From positions 496,001 to 560,000 of the forward strand of contig NW_020825338.1 of assembly GCF_003286085.1 (NCBI RefSeq): a stretch of 64,000 nt of DNA, written 5' to 3'. This document shows positions 1 to 9,823 of this stretch, piece after piece. Positions within the stretch are counted from its first letter, which is position 1. The number at the start of each line of letters is the position of its first letter. The DNA comes from Drosophila persimilis. Its lineage: Eukaryota > Arthropoda > Insecta > Diptera > Drosophilidae. The translations under genes were made by a program, and so were the position numbers. The notes under the pieces are model-generated. The model was not told the DNA's origin. It saw only the letters and a list, made by a program, of their open reading frames with translations, and made no database searches.

Positions 1-462
1 CACAGGGGCATCGAGGGGAACGACGCCGCCGACGAGCTAGCCAGGCAGGGTACTACGATCCCTCACCTATCGGAGAGGGAACAGGTAGCAATGCCCTTGG
101 CTACGTGCAGGCTCCTAACGCACGAATTGTTCGGGCAAAATGCCAATAGGAGATGGCAGCAAACCGTCTCCTGTAAAGTCTCAAGATTGATATGGCCATA
201 TCGATCGAGGAAGCGCTCAGCCGAGCTGTATAGACTCAGCAGAGCACAGTGCTCTGCAGTTACTCGAGCCATTACGGGACACTGGCAGATCGGCACTCAT
301 GCCTCCAGAGTGTCAATCCCTCATAACGACTTCTGCAGGAGTTGTCGCGACGAGGAGGAGGAGGAATCGGTCCCCCACTCCTTCTGCCACTGCCCAGCCC
401 TTGGAAATCGTGGTCTTCGTATTCTCGGGGCCGCTTTCCTCACGGACATTTCGGAACTGTAA
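1..462 (+). pseudogene. LINE ORF2 C-terminus (RNase H end plus zinc knuckle)
   Basis: The frame is open from base 1. It begins with HRGIEGNDAADELARQG, the last conserved block of a LINE RNase H domain (His ... Asn-Asp-x-Ala-Asp). About 100 residues later comes a CxxC...HxxxxC cluster (FCRSCRDEEEEESVPHSFCHC), the C-terminal zinc knuckle typical of R1, LOA and Jockey ORF2 proteins. It stops at 462. The endonuclease and reverse transcriptase lie outside the window or are lost, so this is a fragment. Confidence 0.75.
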
Positions 463-659
463 GAAATCAAACCAGGGACCTTGTCCAAATACATCCAAGC
501 CACCGAATGGGACTGCCCTTAATCCTGCAGTAGTCTGCTCTCACGGTTCAGGCAACGAGAAGGGGCACATGCCCATGCGGCAACACAACGGACCTTTTAT
601 ATGTCCAAGTGAGCTCGGGGGCGGGAGGCTCCCGGCTACCGCCATAAACCTAACCCAAC
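1..659 (+). mobile_element. LOA/R1-like LINE, 3' end
   Basis: 3' terminal fragment of a non-LTR retrotransposon, cut by the window edge. The coding part is followed by about 200 bp of GC-rich 3' UTR that ends in AACCTAACCC-type sequence near 648-659, the kind of short repeated tail seen on LOA-clade LINEs. It abuts a DINE-1 fragment directly. The clade is inferred from the tail and the RNase H plus zinc-knuckle layout; R1-like is the alternative. Confidence 0.7.
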
Positions 660-1236
660 CTTCTGTGATATGTCACTGTCACAAGTCAATTTCAAAACTT
701 TGCCCCGCCCACTTCCGCCTCCCCAAAGGGCGAAAATCTGTGGCATCCACTATTTCAAAGATACAAGAAAACGCAGAATCGTAGAGGATGACTATATGTT
801 CTAGAGTGTAAAATCTGAACCAGATCGTATAATTATTGTAGCCAGAATCAAGAAAACAATTTCATTCTCTCTCGCTCTGTCTCTCTCTAACACACAGGTT
901 TCATGGTCGGCTTTGCCTATTGCAAAAAATGAGTTCCTAGATCTCAGAGACTATAAAAGCTAGAGCAACCAAATTTTTGATCCACACTACTGTGATATTG
1001 GACCTTGACGAGTTAGTTTCCACACCCCTTTCCGCCCCCGCAAAGGACGAAAATCTGGGGCATCGATTGCTGTATCTGGATCAGATCGGATCATTTTTAC
1101 GCAGCGCCCGACGACATGTTCAGACACGTTTTCTGTCCTTCCCGCATACATTGTCGCTCAATGTAGCTATACTGACTATGTATCGGGTATAAATGTAGAG
1201 TTGCGATCGCCGCAGCAACTCACAAAGTTCCCCCCC
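660..1236 (+). mobile_element. DINE-1/HINE fragment, 5' truncated
   Basis: Matches the second half of the full-length copies at 9,824 and 60,940: the modules 'cccacttccgcc', 'gacgaaaatctg', the CT-rich block near 870, the subterminal 'actatgtatcgggtataa' and a degenerate 3' hairpin followed by CCCCCC. The 5' terminus and the GTCY microsatellite are missing. It has more substitutions than the other copies, so it is probably older. It ends against a TAF5-like gene fragment. Confidence 0.85.
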
Positions 1237-1240
1237 ATGG

Positions 1241-1699
1241 AGAGTACCTGGCCACTGGATAGGCAGACGCCACCGTCAGAATCTGGGACTACGACACCCG
1301 CGCTCAAATGCGCCTCTTCCGCGGCCACAGGGCCCCCATCAAAGCCCTGGCGTACTCCGTGTGCGGGCGCTTCCTGGTCTCTGGTGGCCGAGATGACCTG
1401 ATCATTGTTTGGGACACAACCAACGAGCGTTGGTTGACCACTGCATGACCCAGCACAACGCAATGATTGAATCGATAGGTTTCTCCCACTGCAACAATCT
1501 GATGGTTGTTTGGGGCAAGGACTGCCACCTGAGTACTTTTGACTTTCAGCTTCTCGTCAAGTGACCCGAGATGGAGTTATCATCCACAAAAGCCATCATT
1601 GATCAGTTGCTAATCAGCACGGTTCAGACCACGCGAAATGGAATTTTCCTTAAAAGTGGGTTCGCCGATCGCAATCGCCTGATTGCCATTGCAAGATAA
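1241..1699 (+). pseudogene. TAF5-type WD40 protein fragment
   Basis: Encodes a broken C-terminal WD40 region. The frame reads EYLATG, then an in-frame TAG at 1259-1261, then ATVRIWDYDTRAQMRLFRGH, and then a repeat with LVSGGRDDLIIVWDTTNER. A one-base loss near 1444 shifts the frame into a second block (GFSHCNNLMVVWGKDC), followed by a TGA at 1561 and a tail ending GFADRNRLIAIAR at 1699. Repeat spacing and the tail fit the C-terminus of TAF5, a TFIID subunit; the testis-specific fly paralogue cannonball is an alternative. A possible AATAAA lies just past the stop. It begins abruptly at the DINE-1 boundary, so the N-terminus is missing. Non-functional. Confidence 0.7.
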
Positions 1700-2189
1700 A
1701 TTCTTAAAAAATAAAACAGTTTAACGCAAAAATCAAAATACTTTAAATGCAGCGAAATGATGTAAAGGGTACGAATACACGAAATCAGTTAAATTACGTT
1801 CTTAAATTAATAATATTCTTTTGGTTTATTCTATTACACATTCAGAGTCGCCGCTTGGAACGAGGCGCTGGATCGAGCCATCGATTGGAAAGCACCGTCG
1901 ACTCTATTAATGTACATCCATAATTATTCAACTTAATTTTCTTTTCATTTATATCATATAAACGTAAATTTATATCGCACAATTTAAATAACTCATAGGA
2001 TCCCACTAATCCCCTGAGCTATGAGTTTCCATTGGTCAAACCAAAGTATTCTATGATTTGATGTGAAAATTTATTTTGATTTTTTGAAAATTTGTTAATA
2101 TTTCCCGCACTTTCGGAGTGGCTCCAAAGGGGTATTTAAAATATGACAGACAAGCGCTAAAAATGTAATTGCACAACAATTTATTTATC
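1700..2189. other. AT-rich flank, no gene recognised
   Basis: AT-rich sequence after the TAF5-like fragment, with AATAAA-type signals near 1710. A short open stretch near 1848-1918 after a TTCAG acceptor-like site could be one exon of a lost gene, but I do not recognise it. Confidence 0.4.
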
Positions 2190-2505
2190 GGCATAAAAAC
2201 GAACAAATAAAAACGAACCAAATTAATAACGTCTCCACGAAAAGAAGTCGAGCAAAAAGGAATTGAAAGATCATGCGATGCGACGGTCCAATGGCAAACG
2301 ATCCACATCGATGTATGCGTGTGCAGCTGAGGGTTTGGGTTGTGTGAGAACGTTACAGTTAGGTTTTCAGCACAACCAAAAGCAACACAATTCTGCGCGT
2401 AAAAATAGGTGCTCAAGTGGGAAAATACAATAATGAGCACATGAATAGGGAAAGTTATAATTTAAATGAATATTGAACTAAAGTTAAGCGGCTAATTTCT
2501 CAACA
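2190..2505 (-). mobile_element. Diverged LTR of the old BEL/Pao family
   Basis: Read on the minus strand it begins TGTTGAGAAATTAGCC and follows, with many substitutions, the LTR that starts at 17,851 (TGTTGAGAAATTTGCCGCG), including the shared block 'gctcgacttctttt'. No internal coding sequence is attached, so it is a solo or truncated LTR. The lower boundary is approximate. Confidence 0.7.
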
Positions 2506-2930
2506 ATATTATTTTAAAAATATAATATTTAGTTTTGAATATTACTTTCGGCTCGCAAATATTTTGCGACATTTTATGGAGCGACGAAACAAAAATAAAT
2601 TTAGGTCGGGAATGATTGTGAGAGCAATGTACGATGCCCTAAAGGAAAGGAATTTGTTCCAAGTTTTACCGAAGAAACTGTCAAACAGTGCCAGACCACG
2701 AACAGAACGAACGCTGAGGAATGCAAATTCTTATTGGAGCGAGATAACGACCCAACGAAAACACGTGGGAGGTTTAATAAAGAAATCGACTAAGTTTTTA
2801 TTTTTAGAAAGCAAAAATTATGGGTTGCTTTCGCCTTCTCTATCGCTCTCTCAATCTGTCATCCAACAATCGTCGACATTAATAAATCGATAAAGATTTA
2901 ATTGACAACTGACTAGATATTTGACTGCAT
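2506..2930 (+). other. Unassigned stretch with a 109-codon open frame
   Basis: Contains an open frame at 2564-2893 with a basic N-terminal half (MRHFMERRNKNKFRSG) and a serine-rich tail. I do not recognise it. It sits between an LTR and a P-element-like tail and could be part of the latter transposon or a shadow frame. Confidence 0.3.
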
Positions 2931-3430
2931 GAATAGTGGTTCATTATATACGGATAATGTGAACAGATCTGCGATACAGCTTAACAATGTACCCCACAAA
3001 TTCATTAAATTTTTTTTTAAGCTATATTAAAGACGTAAATTTTGTGGATTCGAAGAATCGTGTTTATTTTCTTGACGGCATACAGATTACATTAAAATCC
3101 CTTCTTTTACTTGCTGATGAGCTTTTAACGAATTCAGATAAGTTTTTTATTATGACAAAAACGCTCAACCAGGACAAACTGGAAAACACATTTGCAGTAG
3201 TGAGGCAAAAGGGTGGTAATAATACCAATCCCTCTGTAGATTAACTACAAAATAAAAACTAAAAATGAACTAAAAATAGTTCGTTCGTCCGACTTTGGGA
3301 ATTGTGAAGCTGATTTTGCAGAAGGAATCGCTGTCCAAGCGTGCATTGAGGGTGTTTTTGACGAGTCAAATAATTTGAAAGTTAAGCATCCTAATGATCA
3401 TGATGAGTTGCTTTCAAAGCTCGATTTTGA
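2931..3430 (+). pseudogene. P-element/THAP9-like transposase C-terminal fragment
   Basis: An open frame at 2987-3244 carries NQDKLENTFAVVRQKGGNN. This matches the strongly conserved 'Q-D-x-L-E ... R-Q-x-G-G-x-N-x-N-P' block near the end of P-element and THAP9-type transposases. It stops at 3244. A second open stretch near 3300-3430 (ADFAEGIAVQACIEGVFDES) looks like its continuation in another frame. Stops and frame changes show it is dead. It ends exactly where the left maelstrom copy begins, so 3,430 is a rearrangement junction. Confidence 0.6.
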
Positions 3431-4277
3431 TGGTAGTGGTCCAAATATCCAGGAGGTCGTGGTGCCATTGCAAGGGATGCTGCGATGGAAAAATGCGATC
3501 CGCGGAAAGAAGAAACACGCGAAATGCAGCGCCACATTGAACGCATAATCTCTGGGGCAAAAAGTGTACTTGATCTCCAGCCGCAGGAGTACAATATTGT
3601 TGCCTTTAACTATTTCGCCAACACTGGGAGTGTGTACGTCCCCGCTGCGTATGCCACCTGCCGTTACTCTCTCAAGGAAGGCATCAGTGCGGAGTACAGT
3701 ACCCTAATTGATCCGGGGCAACTCATCCTTGGGCAAAGCCACCAGGCCAGGCAACATTCTCGGGCTACCCATAAGTTGCCCTTGCCCCCGAATGCATTGG
3801 GCACGAAAATGGGGAAACTGTATAAGAAATTCATTGATAGATTTCCAGAGGTCTGTGAAAGAGACCGATCATTGTGTACACCACCACCGATCAAATACCG
3901 ATGGTAAAGGCCTGCTTTGACTATTTGGAGTGCAAGCAACGTGATTGCATTATTCTGCATTCCGTAATTTGTATATTCGTGTGGTTAGTTATCCTTATAC
4001 ATAAATACATATATTTGCGAATACTTGTGTTCAACAGGTTCCAATCACAGACGAGTCGCACCTAGGTTCACGAAAAACATGGTGGGCTCTAGATGAGATT
4101 TTAACAAAACGGGATATGCTGGGGCATAACCTGCTGGGGGTGGTGACTAACCATTGCCAGGCCAATTTAGAAATGATTAGTCCATGTGCAACTAAATTCC
4201 CCTTTTTCCCCATTTTATGGGATAAAAACGATATGGTAAATGAAATGGCGAAGCATCTTATAACGGAGCCTTTATAG
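3431..4277 (+). pseudogene. mael: maelstrom pseudogene, left copy
   Basis: Broken copy of maelstrom, the HMG-box plus MAEL-domain protein of the nuclear piRNA pathway. After a short HMG-box remnant, the MAEL domain is clear (EYNIVAFNYFANTG, GISAEYSTLIDPGQLILGQS, RATHKLPLPPNALG). A one-base shift near 3,868 moves the frame so that IVYTTTDQIPMVKACFDYLE follows. An intron with GT...AG ends (3963-4036) is retained, and the next exon (VPITDESHLGSRKTWWALDE) runs to a stop at 4275-4277 with AATAAA near 4316. Compared with the right copy, about 90 bp of the HMG box is deleted at 3484. The retained intron points to DNA-level duplication, not retroposition. Confidence 0.8.
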
Positions 4278-4335
4278 CCCTTAATTTCGTAAAACTTGCA
4301 AAGTGCATCAAGAATCAATAAAAGTACCGTTAAAA

Positions 4336-4640
4336 CGAGGGGGAACGTTGTGAGTTGCTGCGGAGACCGTCAGTATGGCTCTCCTCCGGCAAACGCCGCT
4401 AATATTGAACGACACGACAAGGAGTGCGTGCGAGAGAGACAGAAAATCAGTCTGAGCGTGACGTCGGGCGCTGCGTAGCCACTGCAAATTGATTTGTTCC
4501 TTTTGGCTATAAAAATTATCTGATCTGATCCAGATTCAGCAATCTGATGGATATGGTCATTATCTATGATTCTGAGTTTTAAGTTTTCTCGAATTTGCAA
4601 TATTGTGGATGCAACAGATTTTCGTCGTTTGTGGGGGCGT
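4336..4640 (-). mobile_element. DINE-1 3' piece (left arm)
   Basis: Begins CGAGGGGGAACGTTGTGAG and carries the hairpin region, but lacks the 'acaccgcaactctacggttatacccgatact' segment of full copies. The right-arm copy at 18,715-18,912 has the same deletion, which shows that both come from one insertion. Confidence 0.85.
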
Positions 4641-5199
4641 TTGCTTTCATCCTCGAAGAGGAAATCAATTTAATTGCGTGAGGGCATCGGACAGATTCCC
4701 CGTGTCTTGCCTTTGGAGGTACTCGGCTTTGCTGAGCCTGGGCGTCTCCGAATTATGCATAGACTTTGCGTCCAAGACGAATCCTCACCAGGGACACCGT
4801 CAACACAAGCTAACGAGAATAAAAAGAAAGGAAATAAAAAGAAAAGGTCGACGGTTAACAAGGACAAATCTAACAAAGGCAAATCTCCTGATCATTGAAT
4901 TTTTTGTGATGTGTTACCGCAGCCACAAACCGTAGGAGGCATTCCACCGCAACTCGCATGAGTACCAATACGCGAGGGAGTGGCTTAATAAACTGACAAA
5001 TATGAAGTGCGACACGGTGTCCAAGGCGCGCATGCGCAACGCAAGAAGCGTCTTAACGGGATTTTTAAGCAGATGCCCCCAGAAAACTGCTGACTTTTCG
5101 GACACCACGAATCATGCGTCGAGGCCATAGTTTGGCCTCGAGGCCATGAGACTGAAGACTGGTGCTCCGATGTGTGCCAATGATGCTGGCAGACCCGAA
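4641..5199 (+). other. Unrecognised gene remnant
   Basis: Present only in the left arm. One frame ends in a lysine-rich stretch (NENKKKGNKKKRSTVNKDKS) with a stop at 4896-4898. Another is open from about 4,933 to 5,128 and reads HRNSHEYQYAREWLNKLTNM, then a basic segment with RMRNARSVLTGFLSRCPQ. The codon-like character and length suggest decayed host exons, but I do not recognise the family. Confidence 0.35.
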
Positions 5200-5588
5200 T
5201 GTTGGAAAAATTTGAGAAAAAGTCGCAAAATGAACTAAGCGCACGTCTTGTATAGGCTGGCTCTGGCGTTCGGGTACTGACGCGTCATCATGAGCCAATC
5301 GCAGAGAGAACATCTTTGCATGTGTTAGTACACACACAATATGTTTCGACAAAAATGTGTGTTTGTATGCTTCTTTCGTTTTCAGAGAGCTGATGCTGAT
5401 GATATTTGAATTCTCACGTACGTGTGAGTACATTACAGCTATGTTTTGGACACAAGCAATAACAACAAAGCTACATATGCGCGTAAAAGTAGTTACTTAC
5501 GCGGTGCAATACAATCATGTGGATATGAATAGGGCAGTTGTAATATACACGAACATTGAACTAAAACTACGCGGCAAATTTCTCAACA
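5200..5588 (-). mobile_element. LTR of the old BEL/Pao element (left arm)
   Basis: Minus-strand LTR beginning TGTTGAGAAATTTGCCGCG, the counterpart of the LTR at 17,851. Relative to that copy it lacks several hundred bases in the middle and part of the promoter region, but it keeps about 30 bp ('cttacgcggtgcaatac') that the right copy has lost. Confidence 0.75.
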
Positions 5589-5932
5589 TACCAGAACGGC
5601 TGTTCAGGACAAGTGAAGCACAGCAAGTTTGGAAACGGTGATCACTCGAACCCTCTCGTCTTGGCCAGGATGAACTTCGGTGATTCGCCCAAGCAGCCAT
5701 TTGCGAGGTTGTAAGGACGCAAGGTATTCCAGACTCCAACGTTTCCAGAATCCCTGAACCTTGGCTTGCAGTTGTCTCCAACGCTGCAGTCTGTTAATGT
5801 TGACGTCTAGCAAGGACGGCACCGACATGCGAGGTTTACCTGTAAGAAAATGAGCGGGGGAAAGGGGATCCAAGCTGTGATCGCTGGGAGAGCACAGCAG
5901 GCGAGAGGTGAGTAAATCTTCAATCTGGGTTA
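5589..5932 (-). pseudogene. BEL/Pao polyprotein C-terminus (left arm)
   Basis: Minus-strand frame with SPAHFLTGKPRMSVPSLLDV, LQRWRQLQAKVQGFWKRW and LLGRITEVHPGQDERVR: the post-integrase C-terminal domain (DUF5641 type) that ends BEL/Pao polyproteins. It is interrupted at 5,922-5,932 by a LINE and resumes at 8,066. In the right arm it is continuous but has its own stops. Confidence 0.8.
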
Positions 5933-8054
5933 GGTTAGGTTAGGTTAACCCGGACGGCCCTCAGCGGGGCCACGCATAGGCCAATCTGGCCCTTAGTTAT
6001 CCGGATAGGGGGGGTGTATAAACCGTCGCGGGAGTTTTTATGTGGTTTTAAAGTCCCCGAGAATCTAAGTGTTTTTAGCATAGGCCAGCAGTTCCTGTGG
6101 CGTCCTTTTGGAGGCATCTTCCAGTGATGCCAGCACTGGGGCGCCCAGGTATCTCTTCCTTGCCCTTGAGAGAGCCGGACAGTAGCAGATGAGATGTTCC
6201 AGGGTTTCGATAGCCCCAGCTTCATCACATTTCCTACAACTGTCTCTGCTGGTGATGCCTAGCTTTGCTTCAAGTGCAGCAGCCAGACAGTGACCTGTAA
6301 GTATTCCCACTAGCAATCTACAGTCCTTTCGTGGTAGGTGCAGTAGGTAGTGGCTTAGTTTAGGTGGTGGTACTACTCCACCTGCTATCAGTCTGTGTTC
6401 TAGCCTGCTTCTCTAGATCGCATTGCAGCGTTCTAAGGGAGACAGGCACGTTCTCGGTTCTCCTATTCTCCAGCCCGACGGCTTCCTTAGCTAGTACGTC
6501 CGAAGCTTCGCTTCCTTCGATGCCCTGGTGGCTGGGAACCCAATAGACCCGCACTGTCTTTGTAGTGCTTAGGATGTCTAATGCCTCCCTGCTCGCCAAG
6601 ACACTTCTGGAACTGACCGCGGACGACTGCATGGATCTTATCGCCGCTTGGCTGTCGACGAATAGGTTGACCGCATCGTGTGCTCGTTCTGTGAGGAGAG
6701 TGACCTCCGCTGCTTTTCCGATGGCAAAAACTTCTGCCTGGAATATGCTGCATTTGTCCGGTAGCTTATACGACAGCCTTATCTCAGGGTCTGTACAGTA
6801 TAGGCCCGCTCCTACTCCTCCGTCCATCTTGGAGCCGTCTGTGTATATATTGAGGTGCTCAGTTTGGTCCCTTCCAATTTTCCAGTCTTCAGGTCCCAAA
6901 GATGTGGTTGTTTTGACGTCAAGGCAAGTTTGGGGGGTCATGTAATCAGTTGATCTGGTCATGTCCCTGCCAATTGAACTGTGCCCGTATCCTTGTATCG
7001 ATAGATTTCCTGATGCTATAAGGCGTTGTGCTGCCTTTCCCGCAATCAGGCGAGCGTGAATGTCCAGGGGGTCGGGACCTCAGCGCCCCTGTAATACAGA
7101 GCAGAGCCTGTCGCTGAGTCTTTTCCATAAGCTTATGGTATGTCTTCTTTTCAGTAGCCTGCCACCACACTAAGGCTACTTACAGCAGAGTTGGTCGCAC
7201 CACCGAGATGTAGATCCAGTGCATTAGAGCAGGTGACAGGCCCCATGTGCTGCTGAGCATCTTCTTGGATGCATAAAGCGCAATGGTAGCCTTCTTCACC
7301 CTTTCCAGTACATTGGGCCTCCATGCCAGCTTGCTGTCCAGTACTGTGCCTAGGTATTTCACCTGTGATTTTCGAGTCAGCCTAGTTTGGTCAATTTTCG
7401 GGATGGTCCATATCGGTACCTTGTACCTCTTGGTAAAGAGGATGAGGTCCGTCTTGTCCGCGTTGATACTGAGTCCTACCTCTTCCGCCCACTCACGTAT
7501 CTCCCTTAGTGTACGTTCCATTATGGAGCTGAGGGTCGATGGACATACACCCGTAATAAGTATGCTTATGTCATCTGCATAGGCTGTTATTTTTGGGGCC
7601 TTCCTTTCAAATCTCTTAATGAGGTCGTCTACCACCAAATTCCGCAGTAGTGGCGACAGGACTCCACCTTGAGGTGTGCCTCTGTGTGCCCCCTTTACCA
7701 TGGAAGCAGTGCCCCACTCCGATTGCACCCGTCTACTACTTAGGAGGTTTTTGATCCAGACGTTGATTGCAGGGTGCATGTTATTCGCTTCTAGGCGACT
7801 TGTTATTGCGGTTGTTGCCACGTTGTTGAATGCTCCTGAGATGTCCAGAAATGCTCCCAAAGCATACTTTTTGTTGTGAAGGGCGCTCTCGATGGTGGCT
7901 ACTAGCGAGTGTAGTGCCGTCTCCACTGATTTCCCCTTGGTGTAGGCGTTTTGGTTTGTTGACATCAGTCCTCCTACCTACCTCATTTCTGATTTGTAAA
8001 TCCAACAGCTTTTCTAGTGTTTTTAGTATAAAGGAGGTAAGGGTTATCGGTCTG
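5933..8054 (-). mobile_element. LOA-clade LINE, 5'-truncated, with target duplication
   Basis: Inserted on the minus strand into the BEL remnant. The sequence AATCTGGGTTA stands at 5922-5932 and again at 8055-8065; the right arm has one copy of this site with no insertion. The 3' end shows a (TAACC)n-type tail (GGTTAGGTTAGGTTAACC on the plus strand near 5,930-5,948). The 5' end is truncated inside the reverse transcriptase domain. About 2.1 kb long. Confidence 0.9.
6065..7965 (-). pseudogene. LOA-type LINE ORF2: RT, RNase H, zinc knuckle
   Basis: Three blocks in order on the minus strand. The reverse transcriptase (7,965-7,180) has GAFLDISGAFNNV, the GTPQGGVLSP motif and the catalytic AYADDISILI. 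The RNase H (6,962-6,360) has YTDGSKMDGGVGAG, QAEVFAIGKA, FVDSQAAI and WVPSHQGIEGSEASD, so the catalytic Asp-Glu-Asp residues are present. The C-terminal zinc knuckle (6,316-6,065) has CRKCDEAGAIETLEHLICYC. The RT block is out of frame with RNase H near 7,170, and RNase H with the knuckle near 6,350. The endonuclease and N-terminal RT are absent. RT through a terminal RNase H is typical of LOA, not Jockey. Confidence 0.85.
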
Positions 8055-8065
8055 AATCTGGGTTA

Positions 8066-8560
8066 AAATTGTTGAATATTCCTCAAAAGTCAAGGCACTG
8101 CTACGAATTACTCGGCGACGGTGGAGTTTGATGGATCGTACGCCGGTCTCCCAAATACCTGCAAAATGCGGAGCAGACGGCGGAATGAAGTGCCAGTTGA
8201 TTTCCTGACTCGTCAGAAAATTAGAAATGTCCTTGTCCTGACTGTAAGATATCTGCGAATTCATGCAGCTCCGATGCTTGAAGTGCCGAGGATAGGTATC
8301 GAGGTATGCTACAGCTACAAACTGTTGCCATCGTGCTGCATAGCTGCATTCGACCGAGCTCAGCCAACTATCTTGAAACAGAACCTTTAGAAATACAGTT
8401 GTGGGGGCAAGCAACCCCAGGGGATCGTAGATCTTTGCAAGCTCAGACAGACCGGGTCCCAGCGTATTCCAAGAGCCTTGACATATTGAGTTGGGCTATC
8501 TCCCTCTAAAACTTCAAGCGTATTTTTTGAGGTCCAAAATGAGCCGACGGTATACTTACG
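8066..8560 (-). pseudogene. BEL/Pao pol fragment (left arm)
   Basis: Continuation of the old BEL element past the LINE. The minus frame holds HFAGIWETGVRSIKLHRRRV (end of the integrase core, with the catalytic-Glu context) and LAPTTVFLKVLFQDSWLSS (the segment after the reverse transcriptase). Much of the RNase H and integrase has been deleted between them. The right-arm counterpart is 17,031-17,495. Confidence 0.75.
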
Positions 8561-8639
8561 GTATATCGGTATATTACGGTATATTTAAGATGGTAACACT
8601 TTCCACGCATTTTCGAGAAGCCATTAAGTTAGGGAACTC

Positions 8640-8880
8640 CCTCCATTAACAAAAGCTATACAAAATAATGAGCAAAGATTTTAAACAAAAGTACAGACAG
8701 GATTGGGAGTCTCAACCCGATACAAAAACATGGCTCTGCAGAAGTAAAAATGCAGTCGATGCTCATTGCAAGGCTTGCAATGTTGATATTTTGAGTCCAA
8801 TAGCATCAATTAGATAGCACGCTGCCACACACAAACATAAGGACAAAATTAAATTCTTTTGAGGCCAATTTAAGGTATAT
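8640..8880 (+). pseudogene. BED-finger N-terminus of a hAT-type transposase (left arm)
   Basis: A frame from ATG 8668 reads KYRQDWESQPDTKTWLC, HCKACNVDI and, after one in-frame stop, HAATHKHKDKIK: a C-x2-C ... H-x4-H BED-type zinc finger of the kind at the start of hAT transposases. Nothing downstream of the finger remains. The right-arm copy (16,713-17,030) lacks about 58 bp including the cysteines. Flanking 'taccgtaatatacc' repeats may be the element's terminal region. Confidence 0.55.
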
Positions 8881-8894
8881 TAAAACATATTTTT

Positions 8895-8974
8895 ATACCC
8901 GATACTCAAAATGAGTATTGGGGTATATTTGATTTGTGGTGAAAATGGATGTGTGTAGTCCAGAAGGATTCGGA
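8895..8974 (+). mobile_element. DINE-1 5' stub at the inner edge of the left arm
   Basis: Starts ATACCCGATACTCAAAATGA and shares 'gtggtgaaaatggatg' with the DINE-1 at 12,677-16,712 rather than the 'gtggtaaaagtggatg' of the other copies, so it is the left-arm counterpart of that insertion. It breaks off near 8,974 in a Tc1-like sequence, marking the inner breakpoint of the duplication. Confidence 0.8.
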
Positions 8975-9531
8975 CATTCCCGTTCATCCATCGCTTGTTT
9001 CCTTCCACTTCTTTTTAAATCCTGTAAATTTCCATTCGTGTCCTTTTTCTTTTCCAGATTATAAACGGTTTTTCTACAAATTCTGTAAGTTTTGGCCAGT
9101 TCCGACGCTGAAACCCCGCTTGTAAATTTTGTAACGATCTCGGATCGAGTTTCAACAGACAACCTTTGTCTTCACCATTTTACTAAGTTAATTTTAAATT
9201 TTAAATTAAATATACTTATTGCAACTGCAATAAACGAAAAAACGTCTGCACTAAGTCAAACCAAGTCTAAGAATAAGCTCTAATTTGCATTGTGTAAATA
9301 GTTCTGAAGCAATGCAAATTTGTGTAAATACTTTTGACAACAGTTCACATGCTTCTTTTTAGCCCATTAACAGTTATTTTTCCAATTCTTCTTTCAACCA
9401 ATTCCTAGTAGATCAAGCTTTTTGCCCGTAAAGCTTTTTTTGTATTTTGATTTCAACAACAACAAAAACAACTCCTTAACTTGAACTTGCAAAAAAAGCT
9501 CTTTGTGTGAATACTTTTGACCACCTCTGTA
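8975..9531 (-). mobile_element. Tc1-like transposon remnant, 5' end
   Basis: On the minus strand it starts TACAGAGGTGGTCAAAAGTA at 9,531, a typical Tc1/mariner terminus including the TA target. About 190 bp in, the block 'gtcaaaagtatt-caca' recurs (9,504-9,523 and 9,312-9,336), as in inverted-repeat/direct-repeat type ends. The transposase then starts at 9,162: MSVETRSEIVTKFTSGVSAS, with an N-terminal helix-turn-helix (SELAKTYRICRKTVYNLEKK). It is cut off after about 60 codons by the DINE-1 stub; the catalytic domain is gone. Confidence 0.75.
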
Positions 9532-9823
9532 AGTCTATTGAACATGAAAATTTTTCATTGCATTACCAGAATTATTGGTCCAATTATTTGGAGCCGTATT
9601 AGATTCATATGTCTGAAAATATATATAAACGAAAGCAAAAGGTAAAGCCGAAGGAAAGTCACTCAAAATGTTACCTGTTATTTGAGTATTTTCCGCTTCC
9701 ATTTCCTCAAAATTAAAATTGTATTGGTAAGCCATATTTTTGAAAATCTAAAATTGATCTATTACATTAAAGTACATGTGATTTCCACCATCTTCAAAAT
9801 AAAATGTTTTTCCTGATATTTTT
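9532..9823 (-). other. Probable 3' tail of the CACTA-like gene
   Basis: Lies between the Tc1 terminus and a DINE-1. A minus-strand open frame at 9,735-9,535 (MAYQYNFNFEEMEAENTQIT) is preceded by an open stretch (FYFEDGGNHMYFNVIDQF). Both are on the same strand as the CACTA-like gene that resumes beyond the DINE-1, so they may be its last part. No family match is recognised. Confidence 0.35.

Larger units (their letters stand above)
3431..8974. repeat. Left arm of a large inverted duplication
   Basis: Inverted and near-identical over long stretches to 16,702-19,905 plus the 5' end of the DINE-1 at about 13,520-13,605. Order from outside in: maelstrom pseudogene, DINE-1 3' piece, old BEL LTR, BEL pol, BED-finger fragment, DINE-1 5' end. 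The left arm alone has a LOA LINE (5,933-8,054) and an extra 0.55 kb at 4,641-5,200. The right arm alone has extra LTR sequence near 17,990-18,460. Confidence 0.9.

Noticed and set aside
3963..4036. Maelstrom copies as retrogenes
   Set aside because: An intron with GT and AG ends is retained in both copies, so they arose by DNA duplication.
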